Both the position numbers and the translations under genes were made by a program. The notes beneath the pieces are model-generated. The model did no database searches, was not told where the DNA came from, and saw nothing but the letters and a program-made list of their open reading frames with translations. A stretch of 64,000 nt of DNA from CAVZMI01 sp050011775 (lineage in GTDB: Bacteria > Bacteroidota > Ignavibacteria > UBA10030 > CAVZMI01): assembly GCA_050011775.1 (NCBI GenBank), contig JBEKIL010000004.1, positions 175,256 through 239,255 of the forward strand. The letters run 5' to 3'. This document shows positions 8,913-17,458 of the stretch, piece after piece (within the stretch, counting starts at the first letter, position 1; every line of letters begins with the position of its first letter).

Positions 8913-10586
8913 TCACTTTTTTCCCTTACGTATGAAAATCCATCCAGCAGCAACAACGGTAAGGCCAAGGCTCAATCCAAACGCCGGAATCGCAATATAG
9001 TCTCCCCATCGTGCATATAATGTCTTTTCCTGATTGAATCCGATAGACTGAAGCCGGATGGCCTGTGTATCATATTCTGTAGATTGATACATTCTTCCAT
9101 ACGGATCTACGAACGTGCTTATCCCACCGTTGGCACAGCGTACGATCCATCGACGGTTTTCAATTGCACGCAGCCGTGCGTAGTCGGCGTGTTGGAGAAA
9201 ACCCGACGTCCTCCCCCACCAGCTATCGTTAGTGATAATGACGAGAAACTCGGCGCCTGAATTCACAAATTCACGGACGAAGCCCGGATAGATCGACTCA
9301 TAGCAAATAAGCGTTGAGAATTTTATATCCCCGGTAGAATCCGGCAGCCGGAATATCGTCATTTCTTTCCCGACACCCCAACCACTTAATCCGACACCCC
9401 ACTCCAGCACATTCAGGAAGACAAACGTATCGGCATAGGGAACACGTTCGCCAAACGGAACCAGAAGCATCTTATGATATCGCTGCACCTGACGATTACC
9501 CGGAAGGAAAAGAACGGCCGAATTATACGTATCATACCACTCACGTGTGACCGTTGTCCGCTTGCTGCTTGGATTCGCTTTTATGGAATCCGGATAGAAT
9601 ACAACATCAGGAAAACCAGTCAGCAGCGCGATATGGAGCGAATCGATTTGTTCTTCGATCATACTCCGATGAAACTGATACCGTGGAAGAAGGATAAAAT
9701 ACGGTAGTGCAGTCTCGGGCCATACTACAAATTTCGCTCCACGTCTAACAAGCGAGTCGGTGAGGTCCTGATAAAGCCGAAGCTGCTGTAATTTCTCGCC
9801 ACCGCTCCATTTTCCCCACGGGTCAATGTTGGGTTGGACGATCCCTACAGTGAGTGATTCTGCCGAATGTATCGTCTCGACCGGATGGGTACGCAGAACA
9901 ATTTCGCCATGAATCTTCGGTAAAAGAACGAGTACAATTCCGGCAAGCGTCGTTAATATCGTGCGGTGCGATGCGATCGTCCACCGGCCTGTTGAAAGAT
10001 TTCTCCATACCACATAGAGAAGTACATTGACAATGAGTATGAGCAGCGAGGCGCCGTAGATTCCCGTCCACGATATGAACTGCACACGTGCCGGATCCGA
10101 TGCCTGCGAATTACCGAGCGTAATCCAGGGAAATGCAATATCGCCGAGCGAATGCCAGTACTCGAATCCGATCCAGAATATTGGAAATGTAACAAGCATC
10201 CATCGTTCCCCCCATGATTTTCGTACAAGGAGCGCCGCCGCAATTGGTAGAAAAAAGAAAAAAGGATGCCCGATCATCAATCCTGCACCGGCCAGCATCA
10301 GATAGGGATCGCGGCCGTGCGTAAATCCTCCAACCCAATATAAAGATATCGCATTGAATACAAACAGCATCACGTAGGAATACCTGAGCGGACGCATGAC
10401 GCCTTCCAGACGGGATATCATAATAAAAAAGGGAATGAATCCGATATAGGCAAACATTGCCGTCGGTAAGGGGGGGAATGAAAGACCGAGCAGGATTCCA
10501 GAAAACAGAGCCAGCGTGAGGTTCATACGTCGGGAGCCGGTACCGATCCGAATTGGGTGCGATGATATTCCTGATAGTTTGTTCAC
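8913..10586 (-). CDS. lnt: Apolipoprotein N-acyltransferase
   Basis: 557 residues. Lnt adds the third acyl chain to the N-terminal Cys of lipoproteins in the inner membrane, consistent with the many lipoproteins in this window. The N-terminal half has about six to eight membrane segments (LALFSGILLGLSFPPLPTAM, HPFFFFLPIAAALLV and others). The periplasmic nitrilase-type domain follows from about residue 230, with the catalytic triad visible: Glu in VVWPETALPYF, Lys in YHKMLLVPFGERVPY and Cys in TLICYESIYPGF. A last membrane helix closes the protein. The ATG overlaps the stop of the PAP2 gene (ATGA), so the two are translationally coupled. Confidence 0.95.
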   Translation of the reverse strand: MNKLSGISSHPIRIGTGSRRMNLTLALFSGILLGLSFPPLPTAMFAYIGFIPFFIMISRLEGVMRPLRYSYVMLFVFNAISLYWVGGFTHGRDPYLMLAGAGLMIGHPFFFFLPIAAALLVRKSWGERWMLVTFPIFWIGFEYWHSLGDIAFPWITLGNSQASDPARVQFISWTGIYGASLLILIVNVLLYVVWRNLSTGRWTIASHRTILTTLAGIVLVLLPKIHGEIVLRTHPVETIHSAESLTVGIVQPNIDPWGKWSGGEKLQQLRLYQDLTDSLVRRGAKFVVWPETALPYFILLPRYQFHRSMIEEQIDSLHIALLTGFPDVVFYPDSIKANPSSKRTTVTREWYDTYNSAVLFLPGNRQVQRYHKMLLVPFGERVPYADTFVFLNVLEWGVGLSGWGVGKEMTIFRLPDSTGDIKFSTLICYESIYPGFVREFVNSGAEFLVIITNDSWWGRTSGFLQHADYARLRAIENRRWIVRCANGGISTFVDPYGRMYQSTEYDTQAIRLQSIGFNQEKTLYARWGDYIAIPAFGLSLGLTVVAAGWIFIRKGKK

Positions 10587-11170
10587 TGTTTCTGTTTGGG
10601 CATCATCCCGAATTTAGCCGGGATGGTCCTTTCAATATATTTTAAAAGTAAAATCATTATCTGACCTACAATAAAGCCGATGAGAGCACCTCCAAGAGCA
10701 TCCGAAGGATAGTGGACACCAATATAAACTCGTGAAAGTGCAATAATTCCTGCCATCGAGTAGAAAGCCCACACCCACCGCTTGTATGCATACGACAACA
10801 CGACAGCCGCTGCAAACATGTTCACCGCATGAGACGATGGAAACGATTTCCCCGAGCCGCAGTCGACTAACGGCCGGACTCCTTCCAGTACATGACACGG
10901 GCGTTCGCGTTCGACAAGCGGCTTTATAACAGAGCTGCTCAACTGATCGCTGATCGTGATTGTGAGAATAAGGACGACAACGACAATCCGCCCTGTCCGG
11001 CCACCCAAGGCAAGAAGAAGAATTCCAACCGCAAGAAATAAAATCTTCCCTCCGATCATCTGATTGAGATCGGTCAGGAATGGCATGACGACATTCAAAA
11101 GATCATTTCTTAATGTCTGATGGATGAAGAAAAAGAGCCATCGATCTATTCCAAATAAAAAATCAATCAT
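10583..11170 (-). CDS. PAP2-family membrane phosphatase
   Basis: 195 residues with about five membrane helices. PAP2 enzymes dephosphorylate lipid pyrophosphates such as undecaprenyl pyrophosphate or phosphatidylglycerophosphate. The three-part active site is complete: KPLVERERP (KX6RP), FPSSHAVNMF (PSGH-like, here PSSH) and RVYIGVHYPSDALGG (SRXXXXXHXXXD form). It overlaps lnt by four bases and dedA by four bases. With a DedA protein and Lnt on either side, undecaprenyl-pyrophosphate recycling is a reasonable inference, but PgpB-like phosphatidylglycerophosphatase activity is equally possible. Confidence 0.88.
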   Translation of the reverse strand: MIDFLFGIDRWLFFFIHQTLRNDLLNVVMPFLTDLNQMIGGKILFLAVGILLLALGGRTGRIVVVVLILTITISDQLSSSVIKPLVERERPCHVLEGVRPLVDCGSGKSFPSSHAVNMFAAAVVLSYAYKRWVWAFYSMAGIIALSRVYIGVHYPSDALGGALIGFIVGQIMILLLKYIERTIPAKFGMMPKQKQ

Positions 11171-11775
11171 CGTTTATTCAATTTTTTCCTGAGTACAAGA
11201 TAAAGAATCCACACGATGACAACCGTGCAGATCACAATCGTGATAATTCTGCTATAGTTTGCGAGATATTCACCAATAATCTGCCAGTTTCTGCCGACAA
11301 GGTACCCTGAATACAGCAACAGCCCATTCCAGACCAGTGCGCTTACGGCACATAACGGGATCGTTATCGAAAGCGAGAGCCCCGACATTCCGGTAAAGAA
11401 TGAGACAACGGCACGAGTCCCGGAGAGAAATCTATTCGCAACAACAACCCAGGCTCCCCATTTCTGGAACCAGAGTTCTATTTTTTGAACACCGCTTGAT
11501 GAAATGAATTTCAGCTTCCCGGTCTTCAGAATATGCTCACCAAACCAGCGGCCAAGCAGATACATCGAGAAAAAACCGAGTGTACTCCCTGCAGTCGAAA
11601 AAAGAATAGCACCGATAAAATTTATTCGTCCAATGCTAATTAATGTTCCACCAAAAACAATGACGACGTCACTCGGAGACGGTGGAAAAATATTTTCGAT
11701 ATAGGCGATAAGAAACAGAGCACAGTATACCCATACCGGACTTAATTGCGCCAGTGTCGTGATAAATTCGTGCAT
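11167..11775 (-). CDS. DedA-family membrane protein
   Basis: 202 residues from the ATG at 11775 (MHEFITTLAQLSPVWVYCAL); the open frame to 11826 overlaps ispF and is discounted. DedA/SNARE-associated proteins are inner-membrane proteins, some of which return undecaprenyl phosphate or phospholipids across the membrane. Motifs: ENIFPPSPSDVVIVFGG (re-entrant hairpin acidic residue and E/D near residue 25-40), FSMYLLGRWFGEHIL, and FLSGTRAVVSFFTGMSGL with the FxxRxxP-like arginine. About five membrane segments. It is coupled to PAP2 (ATGA overlap) and starts four bases after ispF. Substrate not determinable from sequence. Confidence 0.88.
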   Translation of the reverse strand: MHEFITTLAQLSPVWVYCALFLIAYIENIFPPSPSDVVIVFGGTLISIGRINFIGAILFSTAGSTLGFFSMYLLGRWFGEHILKTGKLKFISSSGVQKIELWFQKWGAWVVVANRFLSGTRAVVSFFTGMSGLSLSITIPLCAVSALVWNGLLLYSGYLVGRNWQIIGEYLANYSRIITIVICTVVIVWILYLVLRKKLNKR

Positions 11776-11779
11776 GCGC

Positions 11780-12259
11780 TCATTGTGGCAATGGATGAAG
11801 GGATGCAACTGAATATGCAACAGCACCTTCTCCGGTACCGACGAATCCCATCCCCTCGGCAGTTGTAGCCTTTACGGAAACCTGATCAAGTTGCATGCCG
11901 AGGACGTGAGCGATGTTCAGACGCATTTCCGTAACGTAGGGAGCAATCTTGGGCGCCTGAAGCACCAGTGTTACATCGACGCTGATGATCTTGAATTTAT
12001 GCTCCTTGACCATCTCACCTACCCTTTTCAAGATCATCAGGCTTGAAATATCTTTTAGTTTTTCATCGGTGTCTGGGAAATGTTTCCCGAGGTCTCCTAA
12101 TGCCGCGGCTCCGAGGAGTGCATCGGCAATCGCATGGAGAATGACATCTCCATCCGAATGGCCGAGGAGTCCTTTGTCGTGAGGAACCTCGATACCTCCG
12201 ATAATCAACTTCCTCCCTTCAACCAACCGATGAACGTCGTATCCTATACCGACCCGCAT
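11780..12259 (-). CDS. ispF: 2-C-methyl-D-erythritol 2,4-cyclodiphosphate synthase
   Basis: 159 residues. IspF makes the cyclic diphosphate in the MEP isoprenoid pathway, which also feeds the undecaprenyl carrier handled by its neighbours. The zinc ligands and active-site motifs are present: RVGIGYDVHRL, GIEVPHDKGLLGHSDGDV, LGDLGKHFPDTD and the C-terminal ATTAEGMGFVGTGEG. The start is decided by the ribosome site: AGGAGGTG directly overlaps the in-frame GTG at 12265, so the ATG six bases later at 12259 is the real start. Twelve bases separate it from acyP. Confidence 0.96.
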   Translation of the reverse strand: MRVGIGYDVHRLVEGRKLIIGGIEVPHDKGLLGHSDGDVILHAIADALLGAAALGDLGKHFPDTDEKLKDISSLMILKRVGEMVKEHKFKIISVDVTLVLQAPKIAPYVTEMRLNIAHVLGMQLDQVSVKATTAEGMGFVGTGEGAVAYSVASLHPLPQ

Positions 12260-12271
12260 TGGCACCTCCTG

Positions 12272-12547
12272 TTAGTGTATCTCAAAAGCGGGAAAATCGT
12301 GTTGTGGTTCCCGCCATTCAATTGCTACATCGGTGATATGAGACATCCGGGGTCCGACTCGTACCTGCGAAATCATCTCTTCAACGAGTGAACGATCCCC
12401 TTCGATCTCGATTTCCACCTCGCCCGTCACAAGATTCCTGACATACCCTTGCAGGTGCAGGTTTACTCCTATCCGATAGACAAAATACCGGAATCCGACT
12501 CCCTGGACGAATCCACGGATAAGGATGTGCGCGCGAACTTCTTTCAT
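12272..12547 (-). CDS. acyP: Acylphosphatase
   Basis: 91 residues, the normal size. Acylphosphatases hydrolyse carboxyl-phosphate bonds in small metabolites. The catalytic Arg lies in RGFVQGVGFRYFVYRIG (phosphate-binding loop, residues about 11-27) and the catalytic Asn in GYVRNLVTGEVEIEIEG. It heads the run leading into ispF and the envelope genes. The ATG follows after a short AT-rich leader; the gene upstream on the same strand (the DHp-like protein at 12638) ends 90 bp away. Confidence 0.93.
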   Translation of the reverse strand: MKEVRAHILIRGFVQGVGFRYFVYRIGVNLHLQGYVRNLVTGEVEIEIEGDRSLVEEMISQVRVGPRMSHITDVAIEWREPQHDFPAFEIH

Positions 12548-12637
12548 TTAAGATCAATTTACAAAAAAAGGGGGAAATTACAAAATTTATACGTGATGTG
12601 ATAAAACAAGCCGTGGAAATAATGCGGAAGGATGATG

Positions 12638-13171
12638 TTATTGTTGTTCTTTTTCCTCCTCCAGGCGTATAACCTTACCCGCGGGTGTCTCCTCCGTTTC
12701 ATATTCAGTCATGCTTTGAATCCTGACGAGAACCTCGGATATCTTTTTCGCGGCAATCTCGCACTGTTCCCACCGCTTGAGATCTTCGTCTGGGAGATTT
12801 CCTGTTCCATGCCGCTTTGCAGCCTGTGAGACCATTAGAATAATCGCCAGCGGATTGGCAATGTTGTGCTGAAGACTGCGGGTAACTTCATGCAATGTGG
12901 ATATTTCCTTTTCCTTCAACTGCCATTTCTGTTCTATATCGAGCCGCTTTAACTCCTCCTGGTGAAGGTACTGATTCATCATTACTAGCCGTTGAAAGAT
13001 GTATGAGAGGATAAAAAAGAAAAGAAGACTTTCGACCTTAAAAAACCATGTAAAAAAGTCGAACCTTTGGAAATGGATATCGTAAAAGATATTAAAAACC
13101 GTAATTCCCATGAAGAGAAGAAACGCAAGCCACACGATAAAACCCGGATTATTTTTTAGCCATCTATTCAT
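12638..13171 (-). CDS. Two-helix membrane protein with histidine-kinase DHp-like segment and no ATPase domain
   Basis: 177 residues. Two hydrophobic segments (about 11-30 and 46-62) enclose a short loop; a coiled-coil-like linker (70-95) follows and leads into a segment resembling the dimerisation/phospho-acceptor helix of histidine kinases: LHEVTRSLQHNIANPLAII, with His102 in the place of the phospho-acceptor and NPL conserved. The acidic residue usually next to His is Asn103. After the second helix (about 125-155) the protein simply ends in a charged tail; no N, G1 or G2 box of an HATPase domain follows. It may be a phosphotransfer or dimerisation partner of another kinase. No partner gene is adjacent. 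Function not established. Confidence 0.6.
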   Translation of the reverse strand: MNRWLKNNPGFIVWLAFLLFMGITVFNIFYDIHFQRFDFFTWFFKVESLLFFFILSYIFQRLVMMNQYLHQEELKRLDIEQKWQLKEKEISTLHEVTRSLQHNIANPLAIILMVSQAAKRHGTGNLPDEDLKRWEQCEIAAKKISEVLVRIQSMTEYETEETPAGKVIRLEEEKEQQ

Positions 13172-13245
13172 AGATATTCCCTTTGAACAAGCAGATTGAG
13201 GTCATTAAAATCAATGTACTAAACAACATATGGAGAGTCAAGCAA

Positions 13246-13274
13246 TTGATAAAAGTTTTCTAATTTCTTATTAT
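13246..13274 (+). promoter_or_regulatory. Likely sigma-70-type promoter of the M14 peptidase gene
   Basis: TTGATA (13246-13251) and TATTAT (13269-13274) are 17 bases apart, about 40 bases before the ATG at 13318. An AAGGAATGGAG ribosome site precedes the start. The region is AT-rich, so the match could be partly chance. Confidence 0.45.
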
Positions 13275-13317
13275 ATATTCGACATATTCCAGCACAACCT
13301 TTAAGGAATGGAGAACT

Positions 13318-15120
13318 ATGAAATGCTCATTGTTTTTTTTCATGGCGCTAGTTTTTTCGCCTATCCTCGCCTTCGCTCAACCCAAAGAACAATGGCTCAC
13401 GTTCTATGAAAGAAGCAACTACCGCAAGACACCCGATTACAGCGAAACGGTGACATACTGCAAGAGACTCGCCCAAGCATCACCCTGGATTCACTATACC
13501 AGTTTCGGCAAGACACCGCAGGGACGGGACCTGCCTCTCGTGATCATATCGAAGGAAAAAGCATTTACACCCTCGCGGGCCATGAAAACCGGAAAGGCGA
13601 TCGTTCTCATTCAAAGTGGAATCCATGCGGGCGAAATCGACGGTAAGGATGCTTCTTTGATGCTGATTCGCGATATGGCCGTCACCCGGGAAAAGGCGCC
13701 GCTGCTCGACCATGTAATCGTTCTCGTTGTTCCAATATTCAATGTTGACGGACATGAAAGAATCAGTCCTTACAACCGCATAAATCAAAATGGTCCGGAT
13801 GAGATGGGCTGGCGCGTAACGGCACAGAATTTAAATTTAAACCGCGACTATATGAAAGCCGATGCACCCGAGATGCGCGCAATGCTTAAGCTGTTTTCCC
13901 GGTGGCTGCCGGATTTTTATATCGATTGTCATGTCACCGACGGACTGGATTTTCAGTATGATGTCACCTACAGTATGGCGCTGTCCATCTCCATCGATGA
14001 GAGTCTCGCAGACTGGAATAAAAAAATCTTTTTACCCTGGATGACCGCCGAGGTCGAAAAAAAAGGACATATCATCGCCCCTTACATCTTCCCGCGGGAA
14101 GATAAGGATCTGTCGAAAGGGCTTATTGCCGGACCTACACCACCGAGATTTTCTACAGAATACGGTGCAATCCAAAATCGCCCGACGCTCCTGATCGAGA
14201 CACATATGTTGAAACCGTACAAAACGCGGGTTACAGCGACTTATGATATACTTGTAGCCACATTGGAATTAATGAACAGGGAGAACTCGAACCTGCGGGC
14301 GTTGAATCTCTGTGCCGATGCAACTACACAACATCTTGGGCGATCGGGGAACGGTTACGTTCCGTTACAGTTTGAGGCAACAAAAGAATATACACCGTTG
14401 GAATTCAAAGGTTTACGATCACAGATGGAATTCAGCGACATTTCGGCTTCAGAAAGGACTATCTATACCGAAGAACCGATGACTATGGTTGTACCTTACT
14501 TTGATAAAATCCGCGTCACGGATTCGGTGCTCGTCCCAAAATATTATTGTATCCCTCAGGAGTGGGATGAGGTAATAGAAGTGCTGGCTGCTCATGACAT
14601 TCAGATGCGAAAGCTGACCTCGCCGATCACGATCGATGTCCAGATGTACAAACTCACCGAACCGAAATGGCAGGAGCGGCCGACCGAAGGACGGCATATG
14701 GTACGATGTGCATCGGAGCTTTTTACCGAGAAACGAACGTTCCCTGCAGGAACGATCGTCGTCCCCACAGACCAGCGGACAGCAAGAGTCATTGTAAATC
14801 TTCTCGAACCGCGAGGCCCCGATTCGTTCGTCAGCTGGGGATTTTTCAATACAATTTTCGAACAGAAGGAATATGCCGAAGATTATGTACTCGAGAAACT
14901 CGCTCGTGAAATGATTAAGGATAATCCGGGACTCGAGAAGGAATTTTATTTAAGGCTCGCATCCGATACCGCTTTTGCAAAGAATCCCCGTGCACGCCTT
15001 AATTTTTTCTACCAGCACTCATTGTATTGGGACAAATCACTGGGTGTCTATCCTATTGCCCGTGTGATGACTGATATTGATGAGAAGGTAATAAAGAATA
15101 AATTTGTTCCTGAAGAATAG
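13318..15120 (+). CDS. M14-family zinc carboxypeptidase, exported
   Basis: 600 residues with a signal peptide (hydrophobic residues about 4-20, cleavage after AFA). M14 metallopeptidases remove C-terminal residues from peptides or cell-wall peptides. The zinc site is visible: HAGE (His103, Glu106) in QSGIHAGEIDGKD and the second zinc His205 in DFYIDCHVTDG; the likely catalytic Glu is 294 in LLIETHM. The NLNRDYMKADAPEMRAML segment is typical of the large bacterial M14 subfamily, and the C-terminal third (about 430-600) is an extra domain of unknown role. It stands alone, with its own promoter, and is followed by a repeat-rich gap. Confidence 0.88.
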   Translation: MKCSLFFFMALVFSPILAFAQPKEQWLTFYERSNYRKTPDYSETVTYCKRLAQASPWIHYTSFGKTPQGRDLPLVIISKEKAFTPSRAMKTGKAIVLIQSGIHAGEIDGKDASLMLIRDMAVTREKAPLLDHVIVLVVPIFNVDGHERISPYNRINQNGPDEMGWRVTAQNLNLNRDYMKADAPEMRAMLKLFSRWLPDFYIDCHVTDGLDFQYDVTYSMALSISIDESLADWNKKIFLPWMTAEVEKKGHIIAPYIFPREDKDLSKGLIAGPTPPRFSTEYGAIQNRPTLLIETHMLKPYKTRVTATYDILVATLELMNRENSNLRALNLCADATTQHLGRSGNGYVPLQFEATKEYTPLEFKGLRSQMEFSDISASERTIYTEEPMTMVVPYFDKIRVTDSVLVPKYYCIPQEWDEVIEVLAAHDIQMRKLTSPITIDVQMYKLTEPKWQERPTEGRHMVRCASELFTEKRTFPAGTIVVPTDQRTARVIVNLLEPRGPDSFVSWGFFNTIFEQKEYAEDYVLEKLAREMIKDNPGLEKEFYLRLASDTAFAKNPRARLNFFYQHSLYWDKSLGVYPIARVMTDIDEKVIKNKFVPEE

Positions 15121-15174
15121 GAAAAGTACCACGCCGGCGGGAAGGGATGCTAAATAGATTATAAGGAATTTATA

Positions 15175-15307
15175 GGCCCTCGACCGGTGGTTCGACAAGC
15201 TTACCACTAGCTCGGCCCAAGTCGCTCGGGACGACGATGACTATCTTTTATTCTTTTGAAAAACATATAAAAATCTTAACCGTCACGTCGAGCGTAGTCG
15301 AGACGTG
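15175..15307. repeat. Cluster of REP-like palindromes
   Basis: Two imperfect palindromes lie in the gap after the M14 gene. The first (15175-15218) is bounded by GGCCCTCGA and CTCGGCCC and holds an inner GTGGT/ACCAC stem. The second (15284-15307) is bounded by CACGTC and GACGTG with TCGA repeated inside. Similar TCGA-rich palindromes recur at 15645, 19750, 35621, 35794 and 56686, so they form a dispersed family. Confidence 0.65.
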
Positions 15308-15326
15308 CTAAACTGATCAAAAAACA

Positions 15327-15638
15327 ATGAAACACTCCTGGGTCTACATACTCGAATACCGAGACGGTTCTTACTATACAGGCTGTACCTCCAATCTTGA
15401 GCAGAGAATCGCCCAGCACGAGCAAGGATACTTCGATGGTTACACAGCCACTCGACTCCCAGTAAAATATCTCCGGTCTCAGGAATTCGCTGACATACGA
15501 TACGCCGAAGAGGCTGAATGGCGAATAAAGCGTTGGAGCCGTGCAAAGAAGGAAGCACTTATGAGGGGCGATTATGAGCTTCTCCATCAGCTTGCGGAAT
15601 GTAAGAACAAAACGCATTTTAAGAATAAAATAAAGTGA
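15327..15638 (+). CDS. GIY-YIG nuclease-domain protein
   Basis: 103 residues, a single GIY-YIG domain of the UPF0213/YhbQ type. The motif appears as WVYILEYRDGSYYTGCTSNL (GIY and YIG replaced by the usual VYIL and YYTG forms), followed by the conserved Arg in LEQRIAQHEQG and the metal-binding Glu in YAEEAEWRIKRWSR. Such proteins are single-domain endonuclease homologues, often found near repeats or as orphan genes; a role in DNA repair or element mobility is not proven. It is flanked on both sides by REP-like palindromes (15284-15307 and 15645-15666). Confidence 0.88.
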   Translation: MKHSWVYILEYRDGSYYTGCTSNLEQRIAQHEQGYFDGYTATRLPVKYLRSQEFADIRYAEEAEWRIKRWSRAKKEALMRGDYELLHQLAECKNKTHFKNKIK

Positions 15639-15644
15639 TGGATT

Positions 15645-15666
15645 GGCCCTCGACTTCGCTCGGGCC
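15645..15666. repeat. REP-like palindrome
   Basis: GGCCC and GGGCC arms enclose TCGACTTCGCTC. It lies just after the GIY-YIG gene and resembles the unit at 15175-15218. Confidence 0.6.
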
Positions 15667-15714
15667 GACGTTAAAATTTTTTATTCTCTTTAAGAAAATT
15701 TTCTAAGAAAACCA

Positions 15715-15843
15715 ATGAAAGCCATCATCATTTCACAGACCGGCGGAACCGAAGTACTAAAATATAAAACAGTACACATACCGCTCATTGTGAAAATAAA
15801 GTGCTCGTCAGAAATCGAGACGACCTGCGTTAATTTTAATTAT
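15715..15843 (+). pseudogene. Decayed 5' fragment of a quinone oxidoreductase gene
   Basis: From the ATG at 15715 the sequence reads MKAIIISQTGG and closely follows the first 43 codons of the intact gene at 17866 (MKAIIISQTGGPEVLEYK). Nucleotide similarity continues after the translated match breaks: a one-base shift near 15800 restores alignment to the segment encoding VKIEAIGVNF. Homology stops near 15843, exactly where the convergent lipoprotein gene ends. It is therefore a truncated, frameshifted copy, lying about 2.15 kb upstream of its intact paralogue in the same orientation. No promoter or function is implied. Confidence 0.8.
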
Positions 15844-17458
15844 GCTTCCTATATATCATTTGAGAATTCTTTTTAAAAAGAGAATTATACTTTTGACAAG
15901 CGGCATCGGCATTTATCTGTAAATCGCTCAGAGTGGTTCCCGCCACAATAGCGAAATATACGTCGACAGTATCCCCGACTGAAAGTGTAAATGGACCCGA
16001 CCCGATCCACATCCTGTATTCACCAGGCACTGTGATAGGCTTATTTATGAAAGTAGAAATCCATGCGAATGATGAATCACGGATTCCGTTACCCTGCTCT
16101 TCCCCGGTCACCCGAGCACCCGACATTCCGTTCAACGCAATAATGCCGTAATAATTCGGATCACCCCCACCCCCACCAGGGTATTCATATGCCATATTTC
16201 TTGACTGATCATATCCACCGAGATTTAACCCGCTTGCACTCGATCCTCCGACATCCCAGTCTGCAAAAATACCGACGAAAAGATCATTGATTACCGAGTA
16301 ATTCCCATACAGACGATAGCGAATGACCATACTATTTTCACCGGTGTTGGAATATGAAATTTGATTTACCGTCAAACTGTAAGGATTAGGGGCTCCACCA
16401 TCATTAAAAGTAGCCTCTGCGATTTGGCTCCAGGAAGAATTGGATTTAAAACCAGAAATGTGAACCGTATTAACTAAATCATTATTTATCATGAAACTTC
16501 CTAAATGACCATTAACACTCTTACGAGACATTGTTCCCATAATTAGACCTGATGAATATAATGCGTCTGTATTCCCCTTAAACCTGACACCCCTACCGAT
16601 ATCTCCATTGTATAAGTGACCAATATTGCCATTCTCAAACATTGTAACTTCAAGGTTTCCTGTATTGTGCGTTAAAAATTGTATCGATGGCGGTGTTGGT
16701 GATGACTCCACTCTCTCAACAAAAAAATACAAATCTGATAATGTTGTTTTCTTATCAAGACTAAGTAACGGACCGGGTATTGATGAGGACATTTGCCCCC
16801 CAATATCATCCCTATTTTTTAATATTGAAATGTCAACAGTAGAATCAAAATAAATGATATTTCCGTTTTCATCATAATACATGATCATGAGTGACCATTT
16901 AGTATCAATATGGGTATTCAAAAAAACAATGTTTATGGTATTTTTAACTCCCTGAGCATCAGCATTACTCGTTAACGAACCCCAAATTTCATAATTTTCG
17001 GGAGTATAGTCAAAAGCTTCTGTGTACCTTCCGTGAGGGTAATTAAGGTTAACACAGCACTCATAATATTCATATGATTTACCGTTTAACTTAAAAGTTA
17101 TTACATTTTGCCCGCCGCATTTATTTTTTGGATAACTATAATCTTTTCCATCAATATTAACATCAAAACCGGCGACAGTCTGCCAACCATAATCATTCTT
17201 GATGTTGGTCCACTTGAGAGTATGTGTTTCGTCATTCATGCTTATCGTCGCATCGAACGAGAGAAGTCCTTGAACGTTTTTTGAGTAATCCGATCCGTTA
17301 TTCCACATGTTGTAGATCTTGACTTCAAATCCGTCTACTGTAAAACATATGGAGTTGGTTCCGTTGGGGGATTCTGTCGGATTTTTTTTCGAACAGGATA
17401 CCATCAAGCAACACAACATGATGGCCATCTGCAAAAGATCGAAGATAATGTGTTTCAT
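15836..17458 (-). CDS. Large secreted lipoprotein of unknown function
   Basis: 540 residues from the ATG at 17458, which lies six bases after an AGGTG ribosome site; the GTG at 17467 is part of that site. A lipobox (MVSC, Cys near residue 22) follows a hydrophobic signal, so it is probably anchored in the outer membrane. The C-terminal third (about 340-530) has patterns common in FCB-group surface proteins: FVGIFADWDVGG, LNLGGYDQSRNMAYEY, NYYGIIALNGMSGA and GPFTLSVGDTVDVYFAIVAG. No catalytic motif is recognised. The gene is more AT-rich and Asn-rich than its neighbours and its stop lies inside the quinone oxidoreductase remnant, which suggests it arrived by insertion. Function unknown. Confidence 0.75.
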   Translation of the reverse strand: MKHIIFDLLQMAIMLCCLMVSCSKKNPTESPNGTNSICFTVDGFEVKIYNMWNNGSDYSKNVQGLLSFDATISMNDETHTLKWTNIKNDYGWQTVAGFDVNIDGKDYSYPKNKCGGQNVITFKLNGKSYEYYECCVNLNYPHGRYTEAFDYTPENYEIWGSLTSNADAQGVKNTINIVFLNTHIDTKWSLMIMYYDENGNIIYFDSTVDISILKNRDDIGGQMSSSIPGPLLSLDKKTTLSDLYFFVERVESSPTPPSIQFLTHNTGNLEVTMFENGNIGHLYNGDIGRGVRFKGNTDALYSSGLIMGTMSRKSVNGHLGSFMINNDLVNTVHISGFKSNSSWSQIAEATFNDGGAPNPYSLTVNQISYSNTGENSMVIRYRLYGNYSVINDLFVGIFADWDVGGSSASGLNLGGYDQSRNMAYEYPGGGGGDPNYYGIIALNGMSGARVTGEEQGNGIRDSSFAWISTFINKPITVPGEYRMWIGSGPFTLSVGDTVDVYFAIVAGTTLSDLQINADAACQKYNSLFKKNSQMIYRKHN

